Shown: positions 32,087-44,263, numbered from the stretch's first letter. The stretch is DNA of 64,000 nucleotides from Smallanthus sonchifolius (GCA_023525975.1 CM042043.1:31196001-31260000), one strand, 5' to 3'. Made by a program: numbers and translations. Notes: generated by a model not told the origin, from the letters alone.

Positions 32087-34834
32087 ATGTCGTCTACTTC
32101 AAATCAAGTGAACAATATGACTCATTTGTTGAATCATGACAATGAGATTGGTACTCCAACCAAACCACCGAGGCTTATGAATCTCAAAGATTATTCAAAT
32201 TGGAAAAGTCGGTTTGAGAATTATGTGAATATCAATGACACAAGTTTGTGGATTCCTATTAGTAAAGGATATGAGCATCATGTTCATTGTCATATGGGTG
32301 TGTCGGATACACCAAAACCAATTTCAGCTCTTAATGTTAATGAAAAGAAATTGTATGATCGTGAAAAGAAAGCTCTTGCAGCTTTATCCATGTGTTTACC
32401 TCTGGATATTTACCATACTTTCAAGAAGTTTAAGACTTCTCGTGAACTTTGGGAAGGTTTAGCTAAAAGATGTGAGGGTAGCACTGACATTAAGAAGAGC
32501 AGAAAGGAACTGTTAAAGAAACAATTTAGTGTGTTTTAACATTTTGATGGTGAATCGGTGGATGAACTCATGTCAAGGTATTATCATCTTCTAAGTGAAA
32601 TGGTCAACAATGACATCACTTACAAAAACAAGAAGATTCTTGAAAAGTTTTTGGATGCTTTACCAGCTCATTTTGAGATGTACACCATTGTGATAAAAGA
32701 ACAATCTAGATTTGATGATCTAAGTCTTGAAGATTTGATGGGAAAGATTCAATCATATGATTTGCACAAACAGAAGAAAGACACAGTCTATCAAGATCCA
32801 AGCATTTATTTTGGAAAAGGTACATCGGCACAGAAATCTGCTGGAGTTGCATTTTTTTTTGGAGAGTCTTCTGACAGTCCAAAAGAAAGTTCTTGTCAAG
32901 ATGGTACATGCTTTGTTGCTTCTAGTTCTGGATGTTCAAAACATAGTAAGAATGAAAGTCATTCTTGTTCTAATAAGGTGTCTTCTTCAGCAGCTGATGA
33001 TATGATGGCTATGATTGCATCATTCTTAACCTCATATGAAAACATTATTGGTGGCAAGATCACTGATCCAGACATGATTGAGGAAGATTTTAAGCAGTTG
33101 GATAAAGATGCTTTGGAGGAAATGAATATTCAGTGGAATATGGCTTTATGGATGAGACCAGGTAAAGATCACTTGAAGAGAAATGGAAAGAAGTTTATTG
33201 GAGCATCAAGCAAGACTAGGATGGGGATGGATAATCTAAAGTCAAATGTTACAATTGTCAAGAGTTTGGTCATTTTGCTCGGGAATGTACAAAACCAAGA
33301 AATCAGAATCAAGGATCCTCAAACTCTCAAGGCAATCAAAACAAGCAGAATACTTCCACATCTTTGATTTCTCAACAAGATGAAAATTATGACCGGGGTA
33401 TTCAATTGGAAAATATTGTGGCTTATGTTAGTCAAGCTTTTCTGGATAAAGTTCAACATGAAGATGGAAGTGAAAGTGGTTCTTCTGATATTGACTCTAT
33501 AGATTCTAGGAGTTTACATGAAAGTGAAGAGTCAGTGCCTCAGAAGAGTGAACCAAAGTTTTCAAATGAATATTTACTCAATGATGGAGCTGCCAGAAAG
33601 GTTACAGAAAAGATTACAGAGATGTTAGCTAAGGGGAATGCATTCATGGCTGATAATAAACAGGTAAAACATGTTGATTCTTGTTTGAAATGTATTGATT
33701 CTGAATTCAAAATTACGAGATTGTGTGATGATAACATGAATCTCATCTGTGACATGAAAGCAATGTACACATCGAACCAGACTTTGAAAGAAAACGAAAT
33801 CATTTTGAAAACTAAAATTGAATCTTTAAAAGATGACATTAAAGTTTTGCAAATCAAAGTGAATGAAGAAGTATCTCGATGTGTCATACTCTGAGTATGA
33901 AAAGAAAATTAATGTACTTGCTGTGTCACAGACAGAGGTAACAAAACTGTTACGAAAGCTTGAGGGTTATAAGAATTCCAGTTTTTTGTCGGAATATTAT
34001 AATGAAAAAGTTTCGGGGGCAAAGGTTATTGGAGGGGTTGGTTCTTGTCCTTCTTTTGATGATACATATATTGGGGGAGGTGTTGGGTATTGTCCACCTT
34101 TTAATGAGAATTATACTCCGTGTCTGACTGAGGAAGTCTTGGTTGAAGATTTGGAACCAAAAACTGTGTTGAATATCAATCCTATTACTGGTGAGGATAT
34201 GATATATGATGATTCAACTAATGATGAAGTTTTTGACTCAAAGAAAGTTGAAGGTATAGTGAAAGAATGTAAGTATGTGGAACAAGTTGTGATGAAGAAG
34301 GTAACCAGAGACAATTTCATTCTAACTGAACCAGATGATTTGATTGAACAACCAAAACCTAAATCTACTTATAAACCAGTTAAACCTTTTGTAAGTGGTG
34401 GTTTTGATTCACAAGAAATAAACAAGATTGAGAAACTCTCAACTCTTGATTTTTGTAAAAAGAAAATTGAAGAAGAAAATCAACAGGTTGTTCAATCTTT
34501 ACACACTACTTCTCAGTGTTCATCATCAACATCATTCAAGGTTCAGAAGGAAAAGTATGTTCGAGTATACAAAGAAAAACGTGCTTGTTTTCATTGTGGT
34601 ACGGTTGGTCATATCTTGAAAGACTGTCCAAATAAGAAATTGGGAAAGCGTCTGGAGAATCCAAAGTTTGCACGACCGTTTGTGAATCCACCGGCAAAAT
34701 CAGGCATAACAATTGGTGATGTGAAGATGAATGTGGATAGCTGTGATAAGAAGCCAAGTGTCCAGATTGCTTCTACTTCAGTGAAGAGAGTAGAGAAGAT
34801 TGTGGTTGCTGGTGAGACTACACAACCAAAATAA
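32087..34834 (+). pseudogene. Cop-4 gag, unusually long, two zinc knuckles
   Basis: It starts at ATG 32087. The capsid part reads PPRLMNLKDYSNWKSRFENY near residue 28, ALAALSMCLPLDIYHTFKK, and after a stop at 32537-32539 continues DELMSRYYHLLSEMVNND (UBN2 family). A frameshift near 33200 is needed to reach the first zinc knuckle CYNCQEFGHFAREC (33247-33288). A long region follows with an acidic serine-rich part and a predicted helical part (KENEIILKTKIESLKDDIKVL), another frame change near 33890, and a second knuckle CFHCGTVGHILKDC (34586-34627). If repaired by length alone it would exceed 900 residues, longer than most Copia Gags. Long Gags occur in the SIRE/Maximus lineage. Confidence 0.75.
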
Positions 34835-35400
34835 AAATTGTCAAGACCACAAAGACGTCGAAGAAATAAACAGTTGAGAAAACTTCTCGAACAACCAGTG
34901 GTAAATTAAAAGGTTGAGTTATCTAGAGAGACTGACAAGGTTCAAGTTAAATCAACGTGGAAACCTAAGTCCACAATTACTGTTTCTGAGAAATCATCTC
35001 CTATAATAAAGGAGAAATTTGATTATGTGTTGAAGGAAATAGTTTATTTTGATGAATCTGGCCGACCCAAGACCATAATGACCTAGGTCTCTATTACTAA
35101 CTAATCATTTCTGTTTGTGTGCAGGGAACTCCAAGGAGGACTGTTGGCAACCATTGGTATGTTGACAGTGGATGATCTCGGCACATGACGGGAAATCTTA
35201 ACTTATTGGAGAATGTGAAAGAAATCCAAGGAGGGTATGTTGCTTTTGCAGGCAAGAAAGGAGGAAATATTTCAGGACAAGGCACAATGTCAAATGAGAG
35301 ATTGAGCTTTGAGAAAGTTAACTATGTGGAGCAGCTGAAACCTAATCTTTTATCTGTTTCTCAAGTTTGTGATAAAGATTTTGTCATTTCACTTTAATAA
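34835..35400 (+). pseudogene. Cop-4 protease region
   Basis: WYVDSG followed by a stop (35173-35175) and SRHMTGNLN is the Copia protease active site (DSG with SRHM downstream); relatives have Cys or Ala at the stop. GKKGGNISGQGTMS and NLLSVSQVCDKDF complete the domain. Upstream 34835-35150 is a broken linker with several stops. Confidence 0.8.
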
Positions 35401-35410
35401 GTCATAGTGT

Positions 35411-36690
35411 TTGGTTTTGAAGCCGAGTTTTGTAATACCTGAAGATTGGATACTTATGCGAGCTCCTCGAAAGAATGATACATATATGCTCGACATGAGC
35501 ACTGCGACGACAACTTCATATGTTCCAACGTGTCTTCTTTCAAATGCTTCTGAGTCCGATTCAACTTTGTGGCACCGAAAAATGGCTCATATACATTTTA
35601 GAAAAATGAATTATCTTGTCAAGAATGGGTTGGTTTCTGGTGTCCCTGCTATGAGGTTTCATGTGAATGAACACTGTATTTCATGCAAGAAAGGGAAGCA
35701 GCACAAGAAATCTCATCCTTCAAAGTTGACTAATTCTATTATGACTCCTTTAGAGTTGTTGCATATGGATTTGTTTGGACCTATTAGTGTCAAGAGTGAA
35801 GGCGGCAAATCGTATTGTTTGGTAGTGACTGATGATTACTCAAGGTTCTCTTGGGTCAAGTTTCTAGCTTCTAAGGATGAAACAGCTGAAGTCCTAAAGT
35901 TCCTAATTGTGGGGCTTGAGAAATTATTCAAATTGCAAGTCAGGAGGATTCGTAGTGATAATGAGAACAGAGTTCAAGAATGGAAATATGGGTTTATTCT
36001 GTTTACAGAAGGGCATTCATCATGAATTCAGTGCTCCTTATGTTCCTCAACATAATGGTGTTGTTGAACGAAAGAATCGAACTCTTATTGAGACGGATCG
36101 TACTATGTTATATTATTCAAAACTGCCTGTTACATTTTGGGCTGAGGCGGTAAATACAGCTTGTCATGTTCTCAATAGGGTTTTGACCGTGAAGAAACAT
36201 AGCAAGACATGTTATGAATTGCTGAACAATTGAAAACCTAATCTGGCGTATCTTTTGCCCTTTGGAAATCCTTGTACCTTGTTAAAAACTCGCGACATTC
36301 CTACTAAATTCAGCTCAAAGGCAATTGAGGGAATTTTCTTGGGATACGTTGCAAATTCTCACAACAAGAGAGTTTTTAACAAAGAATCACGTCAAATTGA
36401 AGAATGGTTTCATATTGACTGTGATAATCGTTCTGTTCCTCAAGATGTGAAATGTCCCTCTTGGGCTTTTGATTATGATGCTTTATTCAGATCTTTCAAT
36501 ATTGCTCCTGTAATTTCTCCAGATGAAGTTGCAATACTCTATCAGTCCTACTACAATGACGATTCAACTGTCGATCCTCGTTCGGTTATTCCGATTATAG
36601 ATACTCCTTCAGTTGGCCCGAACGTAGCTTCAACTTCGGGTACAACACAACATGATGAAACTGATGATGATGAGGTTGTGTTTTAGGAAT
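35411..36690 (+). pseudogene. Cop-4 integrase
   Basis: GAG-pre-integrase and HHCC domain: LWHRKMAHIHFRKMNYLVKN (about 35565) and CISCKKGKQHKKSHP (about 35678). Catalytic core: first Asp in LLHMDLFGPISVKSEGGKSY (about 35757), second Asp in RRIRSDNE (about 35944), a frameshift near 35960, then HNGVVERKNRTLIETDRTML with the third acidic residue (about 36050). A stop at 36231 interrupts NNKPNL, and C-terminal sequence (IFLGYVANSHNKRVFN, about 36330) follows. The end is an acidic linker that stops at 36684. The domain order protease-integrase-RT is the diagnostic Copia order. Confidence 0.85.
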
Positions 36691-38480
36691 CTTCTAATGA
36701 TATCCAGAACATAGTTGATGATTCATCAACATCGACATCTGTTGAGGGGGAGTTGCCTTCTAATCTTGATGTTGTTATTCAAGCTTCAGATATTACTCAA
36801 TATCGAGTGCATAAGAATCATCCCACTGACAATAATATTGGTGATTTGCATGCGGGTGTTCAAACAAGGCATCGTACACTTGCAAAAAATTCATGTTTAT
36901 ATGCCCAGATTGTGGATACAAGTATCTTGGAGACATATTTACATGCTTGCTTTATTTCTCAAACAGAACCTAAAAATGTGGTTGAGGCATTAGATGATGA
37001 TTGTTGGATTGAGGCCATGCAAGAAGAATTGACTCAATTTGATAAATTACATGTTTGGGATTTGGTTGACTTACCCAAAGGCTCAAGATCTATTGGCACA
37101 AAGTGGGTATTCAAATGCAAACGTGATGATCGTGGTGTTGTGGTACGTAATAAGGCAAGACTTGTTATCCAGGGATTTAATCAGCAAGAGGGAGTTAATT
37201 ACACCGACGTTTACGCTCAAGTTGCGAGGATTGAGGCAATACGTTTGTTTCTTGCATATGCTTCTTTCAAGGGTTTCAAAGTTTTTCAATTGGACGTCAA
37301 GAGTGCTTTTCTGTATGGAAAGGTAAAGGAAGAGGTGTATGTTAAACAACCGCTTGGTTTTGAAGATCCCAAGTTTCCTGACAAGGTGTTTAAACTGGAT
37401 AAAGCGTTATATGGTCTTCATTAGGCTCCTCGTGCATGGTACGAAACATTGTCGGTGCATTTACATGAGAATGGATTTGAGCGTGGTCAAATTGATTCTA
37501 CCCTTTTCATCAGAAAAGCATGGAGAGATTATTACTTGTTCAAATCTATGTTGATGACATAATCTTTGGATCGACGAATGTGTAAATAATTTGAAAGAGT
37601 GATGAAGTTGAAATTCGAGATGAGCAGCATGGGAGAATTATTATTCTTTTTGGGTCTTCAAGTTGATCAAAAGGAAGATGGTTTTTATATTCTTCAGACA
37701 AAGTATGTTGCTGATATTCTGAAGAAGTTTGATATGGAAAATGCTTCAGCTTTTAACACTCCAATTCCAGTTAATCAACTAGATTCTGACCTGAAAGGGA
37801 AATAGGTGGATTGTCGATTATACAGAGGAATGATCGGGTCTTTGATGTATTTGACATCATCACGTCAAGATATTATGTTTGCAGTTTGCTTGGGCTCAAG
37901 ATTTCAGTCTAAGCCGAAAGAATCTCATTTGATTGCTGTAAAGCGGATCTTTCGATACTTAAAGGGTAAACCAAGGCTGGGATTATGGTATCCAATTAAT
38001 TCTGACATTGATTTTAAAGCTTTTACAGATTCAGATTATGGAGGTTGCGGTCTGGACAGAAAATCAATGTCTGGTGGTTGTCAATTCTTATGGAATAGGC
38101 TTGTGTCCTGGCAATGCAAAAAGAAAACCTCAGTTGCAATTTCCACTTGTGAGGCAGAATATATTGCAGCAGCCAGTTGTTGTTCCCAAATCCTATGGAT
38201 TCAACAGTAGTTGAGGGATTATGGTTTGAACTTCACAGGGACATCAATGATGATTGATAACACAGCCACCATGTCGATCACAACAAATCCTGTGAAACAC
38301 TCAAAGACAAAGCACATTGAGATTGGACATCATTTCATTCATGACTGTGAAGAGAAACGACTGATTGAATTGGTGAAAGTTCACACAGATGAAAATTTTG
38401 CTGATTTGTTTACCAAAGCGTTCGACCGTTCACGGTTTGAATTTCTTACTCAAAAGATTGATATGCTTAATCCAACGTGA
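36691..38480 (+). pseudogene. Cop-4 reverse transcriptase and RNase H
   Basis: RVT_2-type RT: WIEAMQEELTQFDKLHVWDL (about 37005), TKWVFKCKRDDRGVVVRNKA (about 37100), FQLDVKSAFLYGKVKEEVYV (about 37285) and KLDKALYGLH then a stop before APRAWYETL. YVDD at 37547-37558 is in a shifted frame. After 37599 one frame carries MGELLFFLGLQVDQKEDGFY, a stop at 37803, then RGMIGSLMYLTSSRQDIMFA. RNase H has FTDSDYGGCGLDRKSMSGGC (catalytic Asp) and CEAEYIAAASCC (Glu). The end reads NPVKHSKTKHIEIGHHFIHD and ADLFTKAFDRSRF, stop at 38478-38480. Cop-7 has the same end at 63757-64000. Confidence 0.88.
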
Positions 38481-40843
38481 CAAAAGTTTTCAAAAAGGTT
38501 TTTCATGGAAGTTTTCTTTTAGTTTTCTAGATTATTTAATGTAAATAGTTTTATGCTTTATTTTTTACTAGTTTACTTGCTTTCTGAAAAACCCAAACAA
38601 ATTTGAAAAAAGATAAAATTGCCACTGCTTGAAGTTAGAGAAGAAATGATAGTACATCAGTAGGTGATCACATACACGTGACCATAGATTGACTACCTGG
38701 TGTCTGTATTTATGTTTGTGCTTATATGATTTGATCTAAACTTCTTAGTCTGCATAAATAGGAAATGATAGCTTCATGACTGTCTGATATTGCTGTATAT
38801 AATCTTTAATTTGGAAATTTACATGTAATTTGAATTGTTAGTAGGCTAGAAGTGTTTTTAGTCCATTAGTAGTGTGAAAACATAATGGTTTATGTCACAA
38901 TTGTGATTTGAACCCATGGTATGTCGGGTGTGTGTTAAAAGATAATTATTAGATAAAGAATATGAGGCTTCAACTATTTCATGAGACCAGTATCGGACTA
39001 TATTGATTAGCACAATTTTTCAGTTCAATTCACTGCCCATGCCCCGAAAATCATGCAATGTGAAGTTGGACTAAGATATGTTTCTGATAACATCTGTTGG
39101 AACATATAATCTCCTTTGGATCAATTATCTTGATTCCATTGAACATATCCAGATAACAGTTGGATCACATTACCCTGTATCATTGAATCAATCGATTCCT
39201 TGATCATTCTTCTGTTACTATGAATCATGATATTACATCCATAGCCAAGCAACATGAATCATTCTGATTATATATATCCTTCAGGGTCTATTTCTTTTCT
39301 TGTGTTAGTTGAGATAGTCTCATCCTGGAAATTGATCTAAACTTGGCATAGGTCTCAATATGTCTTGCAGATAGTGAAGTTTAAATTTTTGTAGGCTTAT
39401 TTGTGGGGTACACATTGTTTTCATATTAATGGTACTAACTCACAAGAACGTGGGATAAAAACGCTTGTAGTTTCAAATCTTATAATGCTGTCAACTTGAA
39501 TTGACATGTAGTATATTGCAAATTCGGTATGAATAAGTTAGCATGTCATGATCTGATCCTATTTACTTTGAAGTTTATCGCGTATCATTTCATGAATTTC
39601 TGAGTATTGAAAAATAAATTTGAAAAAGATAGTTGTGATATCTGTGAGATAGAAGCTAAATAGAAATTTCAAAAGAATTGATATTTTATGAACACATGAA
39701 GTGTTAGTTCTGAGAGATTATTTGCTGAGATATCATAGATTGCAGTATAAAGTGCTTGTTTGCTGAACCAAATATTTGTGTATATGCAGAATGCCATAGG
39801 TCAACCCTAGATCTGCTAGGGATTTTATATTCAGAATGGGTATATGATACGGATATGATCTTCTTACTCGCAGTGTTCGACCAAAAATATGTGATTATGT
39901 ATGTATAGATAAAAACCAAAAAAGATTTTATTTTTTAGTTGATTCTAGATTTACTGCTTTAATTCATTTAGAAAAAGTACAAAAGATTTTACTTGTTCTT
40001 TTAGCTTTAGAAGAAAAATCCAAAAATATTTTGTTTCTATCTTCCGTGAAAAATTCTTAACTATTTTGGATCAAGTTGTATACAGGTTGCAATATGATCG
40101 GTTTGTAGGAAAGAAGTGGAAAAATGATAAAGTTCAAATTTTTGGCTAAGTATGAAATGGGCGAACTTGATATGTTCGTTTGACATGTTCTCTTGGGGGG
40201 CGAACTTATTAAGTTCTCTTGAATCTAGCGAACTTAACCTGATGGGTATATATAGGATTCAACGAACATGACCAGTTTACTTATTTTCTTGACTTGTGCG
40301 AACATAGTAAGCGAGTTTATCTGTCTTGTTCATTTATCATCTGATTTTGATCTCGTGTATGTAAGAGTGGTTAATTGTTCTTGTGTTTAGATTGAAATTC
40401 AGTTACGAATCCATAGAAGGTAATCTTATCTCATTCCATCCATTGATTCATTTGGAATCACGAGTTTCAGATTGGTTTTTCTTATCATCTGTCGCCATAT
40501 GTGATCATCATCATTAACTGTATAAAAAATGAAATTGGTTGTTGATAATTTTTAATCGGGTGTTGGTGAATCTCTGTGTGTGGTTAATTTAGGTTTACAA
40601 CATCAAATTGGTTGAGTTGGATTTTGTATGACTGTTCGAAGATGTGAGCGAACTTGCTCAGGAAAACTTAACAAGTTCGCCTCTTGCAACTCTAAGCGAA
40701 CTTGTTAAGTTCGCCTAGGGGGACAGTGTTAAAAGACTTAGCAATTTTTCAAAATTTTCAAAGTTAAATTTTTTTTCTTTTGTTTTTATTTTTGTTTTCT
40801 TTTGAAAAATTGTCGTTGTTTAATCATATTCTTTGAGCAGGTC
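38481..40843 (+). other. Cop-4 pol-ORF3 spacer
   Basis: 2.4 kb without a gene. It is not random: several blocks match the Cop-7 spacer (62471-63756, inverted), such as GAAATGATAGTACATC, GTGATTTGAACCCATG, AGATAAAG and TTAGCACAATT...CACTGCCCAT. The last 700 bp hold GCGAAC palindromes (40160-40315 and 40650-40715). Just before the ORF3 ATG a pyrimidine-rich run ends in TTGAGCAG, a good splice acceptor. Confidence 0.7.
40160..40715 (+). repeat. Cop-4 pre-ORF3 palindrome units
   Basis: Units such as GCGAACTTATTAAGTTC, AACTTAACAAGTTCGC and GCGAACTTGTTAAGTTCGC, the last a perfect dyad near 40693-40711. They are the same motif as in the Cop-4 leader and U3. Confidence 0.7.
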
Positions 40844-43700
40844 ATGGATCGTCTTGTCGAATACAAACATAATCAGGTGCCGTTACTTGATCCGGAACTG
40901 GCTGAAGCAACAAATTATCAGGAGATCATTAATTTTTTAAATCGATCAAGAATACGTGTTGCTCTTTCTGCTAATCAGCATATTAGCCTAGTTTATATTC
41001 AACAATTTTGGGAGACAGCTCATCAGGATACTGATGTTGATCCACACGTGATTCGGGCCAAAGTGAATAGTCAGGAGATTGCAATTTCAGCACAAGACAT
41101 TCGTGCAGCTTTGATCTTAGGAGGAGTGAATGACGACCCAATTAATCTACCAAATACTTTGATCATGGGTTGTTTCCAAAGAATGGGTTATAGAGGACGG
41201 CCAAATGATTCACAAGCTCGTAAAGGGGGTCTGGTTGGTCAATGTAGATACTTCATGCATGTCATAATTCAGTGTCTTTCTCCCAGAAAAGTTGGAACGG
41301 ATGGGTTGAAGACATCATTACAAGCTGCTATGGTGGCTTTGACGTTGAATAGACCATTCAACTTTGCCCTATATATCTACAGGGAGTTGGTGATGCAAAT
41401 TACACCACCTGAGGGTCAGGGTTTCTTAATGTACCCTCGATTCTTGCAGGTTATCTTGAATCATTTGATTCCTAATTTGCCACCGGTGAATCCAAGATTG
41501 AATTTAACTCCAATGACAAAGAGGATCTTTACAGACTCTATGAATATCAAACAGTAGAATCCTGCTTTAATTCCAGTTGCTACACCATTGTTTAGGCACA
41601 TAATCAACCCTGCTTATGTTGCACCGCCAAACAATAATTGGATACATGATGATCCTGCTTTGGAATTACCTCCAAATGATAATCAAGATGAGGAGGAGGA
41701 GGAGGAAGAGGAAGGTGCTTATTCTGACGATGAAGAGACTGAAAGTGATGATGATGGTAATGATGGTGATGAGAATGATGATGGTAATGATGGTGATGAG
41801 AATGCTGATGGTGATGATGATAGTGATAATGATGGAGGTGATATCAATGTTGAAATCAACGAACCTCATGTTGATCAAGTGGAAATTGCTGAGATGACTA
41901 CTAGTTCTTCTGAATCTGGTGATGCTGGTACTGATGTCGAAAGTTCCAAGGACTTTAGTCCTGAGCACTATGACCAGTTGGCTAAAGTGCCTAGGGTTCC
42001 TACAAAGGTGTATGATAGACGTCAAAAGTCTCTAGGGAAGAAGGTGAAACTTCCAAGACGCAAGTCTGTACGGGGTCCTCCTCCCAATGCAGTACTTGGA
42101 AAAAGGAAATTACATGATGAAACATCTAGTTCTGAAGAAGATGAAGCTCCTGCAGCTAAAGGACCAAAATTGATGGCTTCGGCTATACATGCTGCACATT
42201 CTGCACAGGAAAGAGAAGATACAGAGTTTGCTGATTCCCTGATTGTAACTCCTATTCCTTCACAATCTACTACTCCTCAGATAACTCCCACAGTGTCCAC
42301 AGCTAATGAATAAGCTGGTCCATCCACTAGAGATACTAGAGATGAAAGAATTCAATCCTTGGAAACTCAGGTTACAAGATTACAATCTCAGGTGGATAAG
42401 CTGCTTAGTAGAGAAGTCCAACAAGTTCAAACCCTAAATGATCAAAGCAAGGTACTTGCAGAAATGCAAATCCTTGTCAATCAATTGGTTGAGCGTCTTG
42501 ACGCTCAGGGGGAGAAGGTTCAAAAAGATAAAACTATATGTCACAATATTGGTATTCAGAAAAATCCAGATGATGATGATGAACCAAGTGTTGGTGATAG
42601 TTTGGGTGAGCGTCAACATGCTGCATCTAATCCTTCATTAACTCAGGGGGAGTCATAGGTTATTGTGGAAGCCAATATGATGACTAGTGGTGACAATGAA
42701 GCTACTGATGCTGACATGTTAGATAATTCTTTGTTTTTTGAAGATTCTGATATGGATGAAGCTGATAAAATTGAATGTTTGATAGATTTGGATGACTTGT
42801 TAGATGATGAAGATTTATGGAGATGAAGAGTTAGAGGAAGGAGAGATTGTTGAAGTAGAGTTAGAGAATGACAATCAAAAGATAGTCTATGAAGGGTGTA
42901 ACGGAATAATTGATACGGACGTCTTTGATGATGGTGTGATTCCTGAAGAGTTGTCAGAAGGAGTTATAGATCCTGAAGAGTCTGATCCTAATCAAGACAA
43001 ACAAAACCTTGTCTCTACTGAAAGACTGCCTAAAGATACTGAGATGTATAAGAATACAGGAATAACAAAGGCACAATGGGTGGAGATGGTGAAGAGCTGG
43101 AGAGATAAGTTACCAGTTGCACCAGTTCAAAATCAGAGATATGTGAACAAAGAGAAATGATCGGGCAGGATAATAAGCTAGTTTTATCAGGCTGAGTTCA
43201 AGTTATTCGCTTTAAAAAGATCAGATGGAGTTCAGTATTTGAAGCCGATGCTTAAATACTTTAACTCTTTACCGAGATGTGAAGTCAATGGGTTATCAAC
43301 TAAGCCCTTGATTAACAGATCGAATAATGGAATAGCTGACTTAATTGCCAAGTTTATAAGGATAGGAGGTGGATCGGGAAAATATGAAAAGGTGAAACCT
43401 CAACAGGGTAAAAGATTGAAGGAAGTTGATCTAGTTACTCAAAAGGTAACTTGGAGATACAAGTTCAAACCTGTGAGATCAGTATCAAAGATTCCTTTGA
43501 AGCTGATTGCTTATGATTTCTTGCATGATCTTAAATGGTGGTATGTGGATGTCTATACGGGTGAAGCGGAGATAGAAAACATGAGTGGAAAGGTCATAGT
43601 AAAGTTCTTCGATGCTATGAATCTTGTTAACTTCTCAAGGTCTGATCAGAAGATACTGAAGCGTTGAGACATCATGTACACAGATGAGAGTAGAGAACAT
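40844..43700 (+). pseudogene. Cop-4 ORF3, large non-pol protein
   Basis: ATG at 40844. The N-terminal domain (about 230 residues) contains INFLNRSRIRVALSANQHIS, QQFWETAHQDTDVDPHVIRA, EIAISAQDIRAALILGG, LVGQCRYFMHVIIQCLSPRK, MVALTLNRPFNFALYIYREL and FLMYPRFLQVILNHLIPNLP. Next come an acidic run of Asp/Glu/Gly/Asn (41680-41880) and a basic motif (LPRRKSVRGPPPNAVLGKRK, about 42050). A heptad-like coiled coil follows (SLETQVTRLQSQVDKLLSRE, about 42356), then an EELEEGEI acidic segment. The C-terminal domain has LFALKRSDGVQYLKP, YFNSLPRCEVNGLSTKPLIN, LKWWYVDVYTGEAEI and FFDAMNLVNFS (43200-43660). In-frame stops occur at 41555, 42311 and 42656, with a frame change near 42800 and damage at 43160. 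No signal peptide or membrane helix is visible, so it does not look like an envelope protein. Function unknown; a nuclear or RNA-binding accessory role is only a guess. Confidence 0.75.
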
Positions 43701-43825
43701 GCGTTCAGTACAAGAAAGTGTTGTATGTTTGTTTGAAACATAGAATTTGTGCAGGGAGCTCATTGCCAAAGAATTGGAAGAACAAGACTTGAAGATAAAG
43801 ACCAAGCTGTTGTCAAGAGAGAGTA

Positions 43826-44258
43826 TGTTGGAGCATGTTTTGTGACAAAAAGCCTTGTAATAGATTAGTCTTTATGTTTAATGTTTTGTTTGTTTTGTAT
43901 TGTAATTACTTAAGTTTGCAAAGGCGAACTTAATATGTTCGCCTGATATAGTTGAGGCGAACTTAACAAGTGCGCCTGAACTAAAGGTGGCGAACATATT
44001 AAGTTCGCCTGATCTAGTATATGTTGCCTATAAATAGTGCAATAGTTGTTCTCATTTGTAATGTTCAGAATTTATAGAACTTCTACGTGTGTACTGTTTA
44101 AAGAGTAATACAAGAAGCTTTTTATGAAATTGTGTCTTGTGTGTGATTCTATAGTGTGTGTGTATTCGAGACGTATGTATGCGTTAGGATTCCGCACTAC
44201 GTATACGTATCACGTGTTTTACAGTAGAGATCGATCTTTAGACCTTTTGGGACTTACA
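43826..44258 (+). repeat. Cop-4 3' LTR
   Basis: 433 bp, TGTTGGAGCATGTTTTGTGAC to GGGACTTACA. A purine-rich AAGAGAGAGTA precedes it (43815-43825) as the plus-strand primer. It contains the palindrome array, the TATA box and the intact target site of Gyp-5. Confidence 0.9.
43918..44038 (+). promoter_or_regulatory. Cop-4 U3 palindrome array and TATA box
   Basis: Three units of the GCGAACTT-nnn-AAGTTCGC type at about 43923-43942, 43956-43978 and 43990-44009, 15-20 bases apart. CCTATAAATAG follows at 44028-44038, so the last palindrome is only about 20 bases from the TATA box. Confidence 0.75.
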
Positions 44259-44263
44259 AAAGT

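Larger units (their letters stand above)
21334..44258 (+). mobile_element. Cop-4, Copia element with ORF3
   Basis: Copia element inserted in Gyp-3 pol. The left flank ends AAAAG (21329-21333) and the right flank starts AAAG/AAAAG (44259 onward, depending on which A belongs to the LTR), a 4-5 bp target duplication. The order is 5' LTR (only the first 8 bp and the last 86 bp remain), primer site, gag, protease, integrase, RT, RNase H, a 2.4 kb spacer, ORF3 and 3' LTR (43826-44258). Gyp-5 lies inside its 5' LTR. Stops and frameshifts are present in every gene. Confidence 0.85.
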
